Shown in pieces: positions 5,341 to 5,343 of a stretch of DNA of 5,343 nucleotides. The translations under genes and the position numbers were made by a program. Numbering within the stretch: position 1 is the stretch's first letter; every line of letters starts with the position of its first letter. The notes under the pieces were generated by a model. The model saw nothing but the letters and a program-made list of their open reading frames with translations, was not told the origin of the DNA and did no database searches. Source of the stretch: Campylobacteraceae bacterium (GTDB taxonomy: Bacteria > Campylobacterota > Campylobacteria > Campylobacterales > Campylobacteraceae); NCBI GenBank assembly GCA_031259875.1, contig JAIRKW010000039.1, positions 1-5,343 on the forward strand, given 5' to 3'.

Positions 5341-5343
5341 TTT

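Larger units (their letters stand above)
4627..5343. other. Gene-free region built largely of repeats
   Basis: About 0.7 kb after virB3/4 has no intact gene on either strand. It is not random spacer. In order it holds repeat B copy 1, a unique stretch with a 14-bp palindrome, leader repeat A copy 2 with its promoter, repeat B copy 2, a short GC-richer hairpin, and a purine-rich ribosome-binding site at the edge. In many VirB clusters the next gene follows virB4 closely, so this gap divides the operon. Confidence 0.75.

Overview
The window looks like part of a conjugative plasmid or integrated conjugative element from an AT-rich Campylobacterota bacterium (Sulfurimonas, Sulfuricurvum or Arcobacter type). 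This rests on the AT-rich codon use, the very AT-rich spacers, and a fused VirB3-VirB4 protein like CagE of Helicobacter pylori and CmgB3/4 of Campylobacter pTet-type plasmids. The assignment is inference; no taxonomic marker gene is present.

Layout. 1-306: 3' end of a Lys/Glu-rich plus-strand gene that begins before the window and was not identified. 307-1110: a long stretch without an intact gene. It holds a decayed minus-strand remnant (about 632-1017) of a surface protein resembling GLUG-type repeat adhesins, broken by a frameshift and stop codons. 1111-1537: a very AT-rich leader ending in a strong extended -10 sigma70-type promoter and a good Shine-Dalgarno site. 1538-1858: virB2, the pilin precursor. 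1876-4626: virB3/virB4 fusion, 916 residues, an inner-membrane anchor joined to the secretion ATPase. 4627-5343: about 0.7 kb without an intact gene. Here the leader seen before virB2 recurs as a diverged second copy (about 4790-5190), flanked by two copies of a second repeat of about 100 bp. The window ends in a purine-rich ribosome-binding site, so another gene probably starts just outside.

How it fits together. VirB2 supplies the pilus subunit. The VirB3 part anchors the VirB4 ATPase, which powers pilin extraction and pilus assembly. The two genes are 17 nt apart and most likely form one transcript from the promoter at 1440-1467. The second leader copy carries the same promoter at 5120-5147, pointing at the next gene. 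The transfer cluster thus appears divided into separately transcribed blocks, each headed by a copy of the same roughly 350-bp regulatory cassette.

The most interesting signal is this duplicated leader. The copies differ at many positions but keep an identical promoter core (apart from one spacer base) and two inverted repeats at nearly the same spacing. That suggests selection for coordinated control, by a shared DNA-binding protein or RNA structure, and not just a recent duplication.
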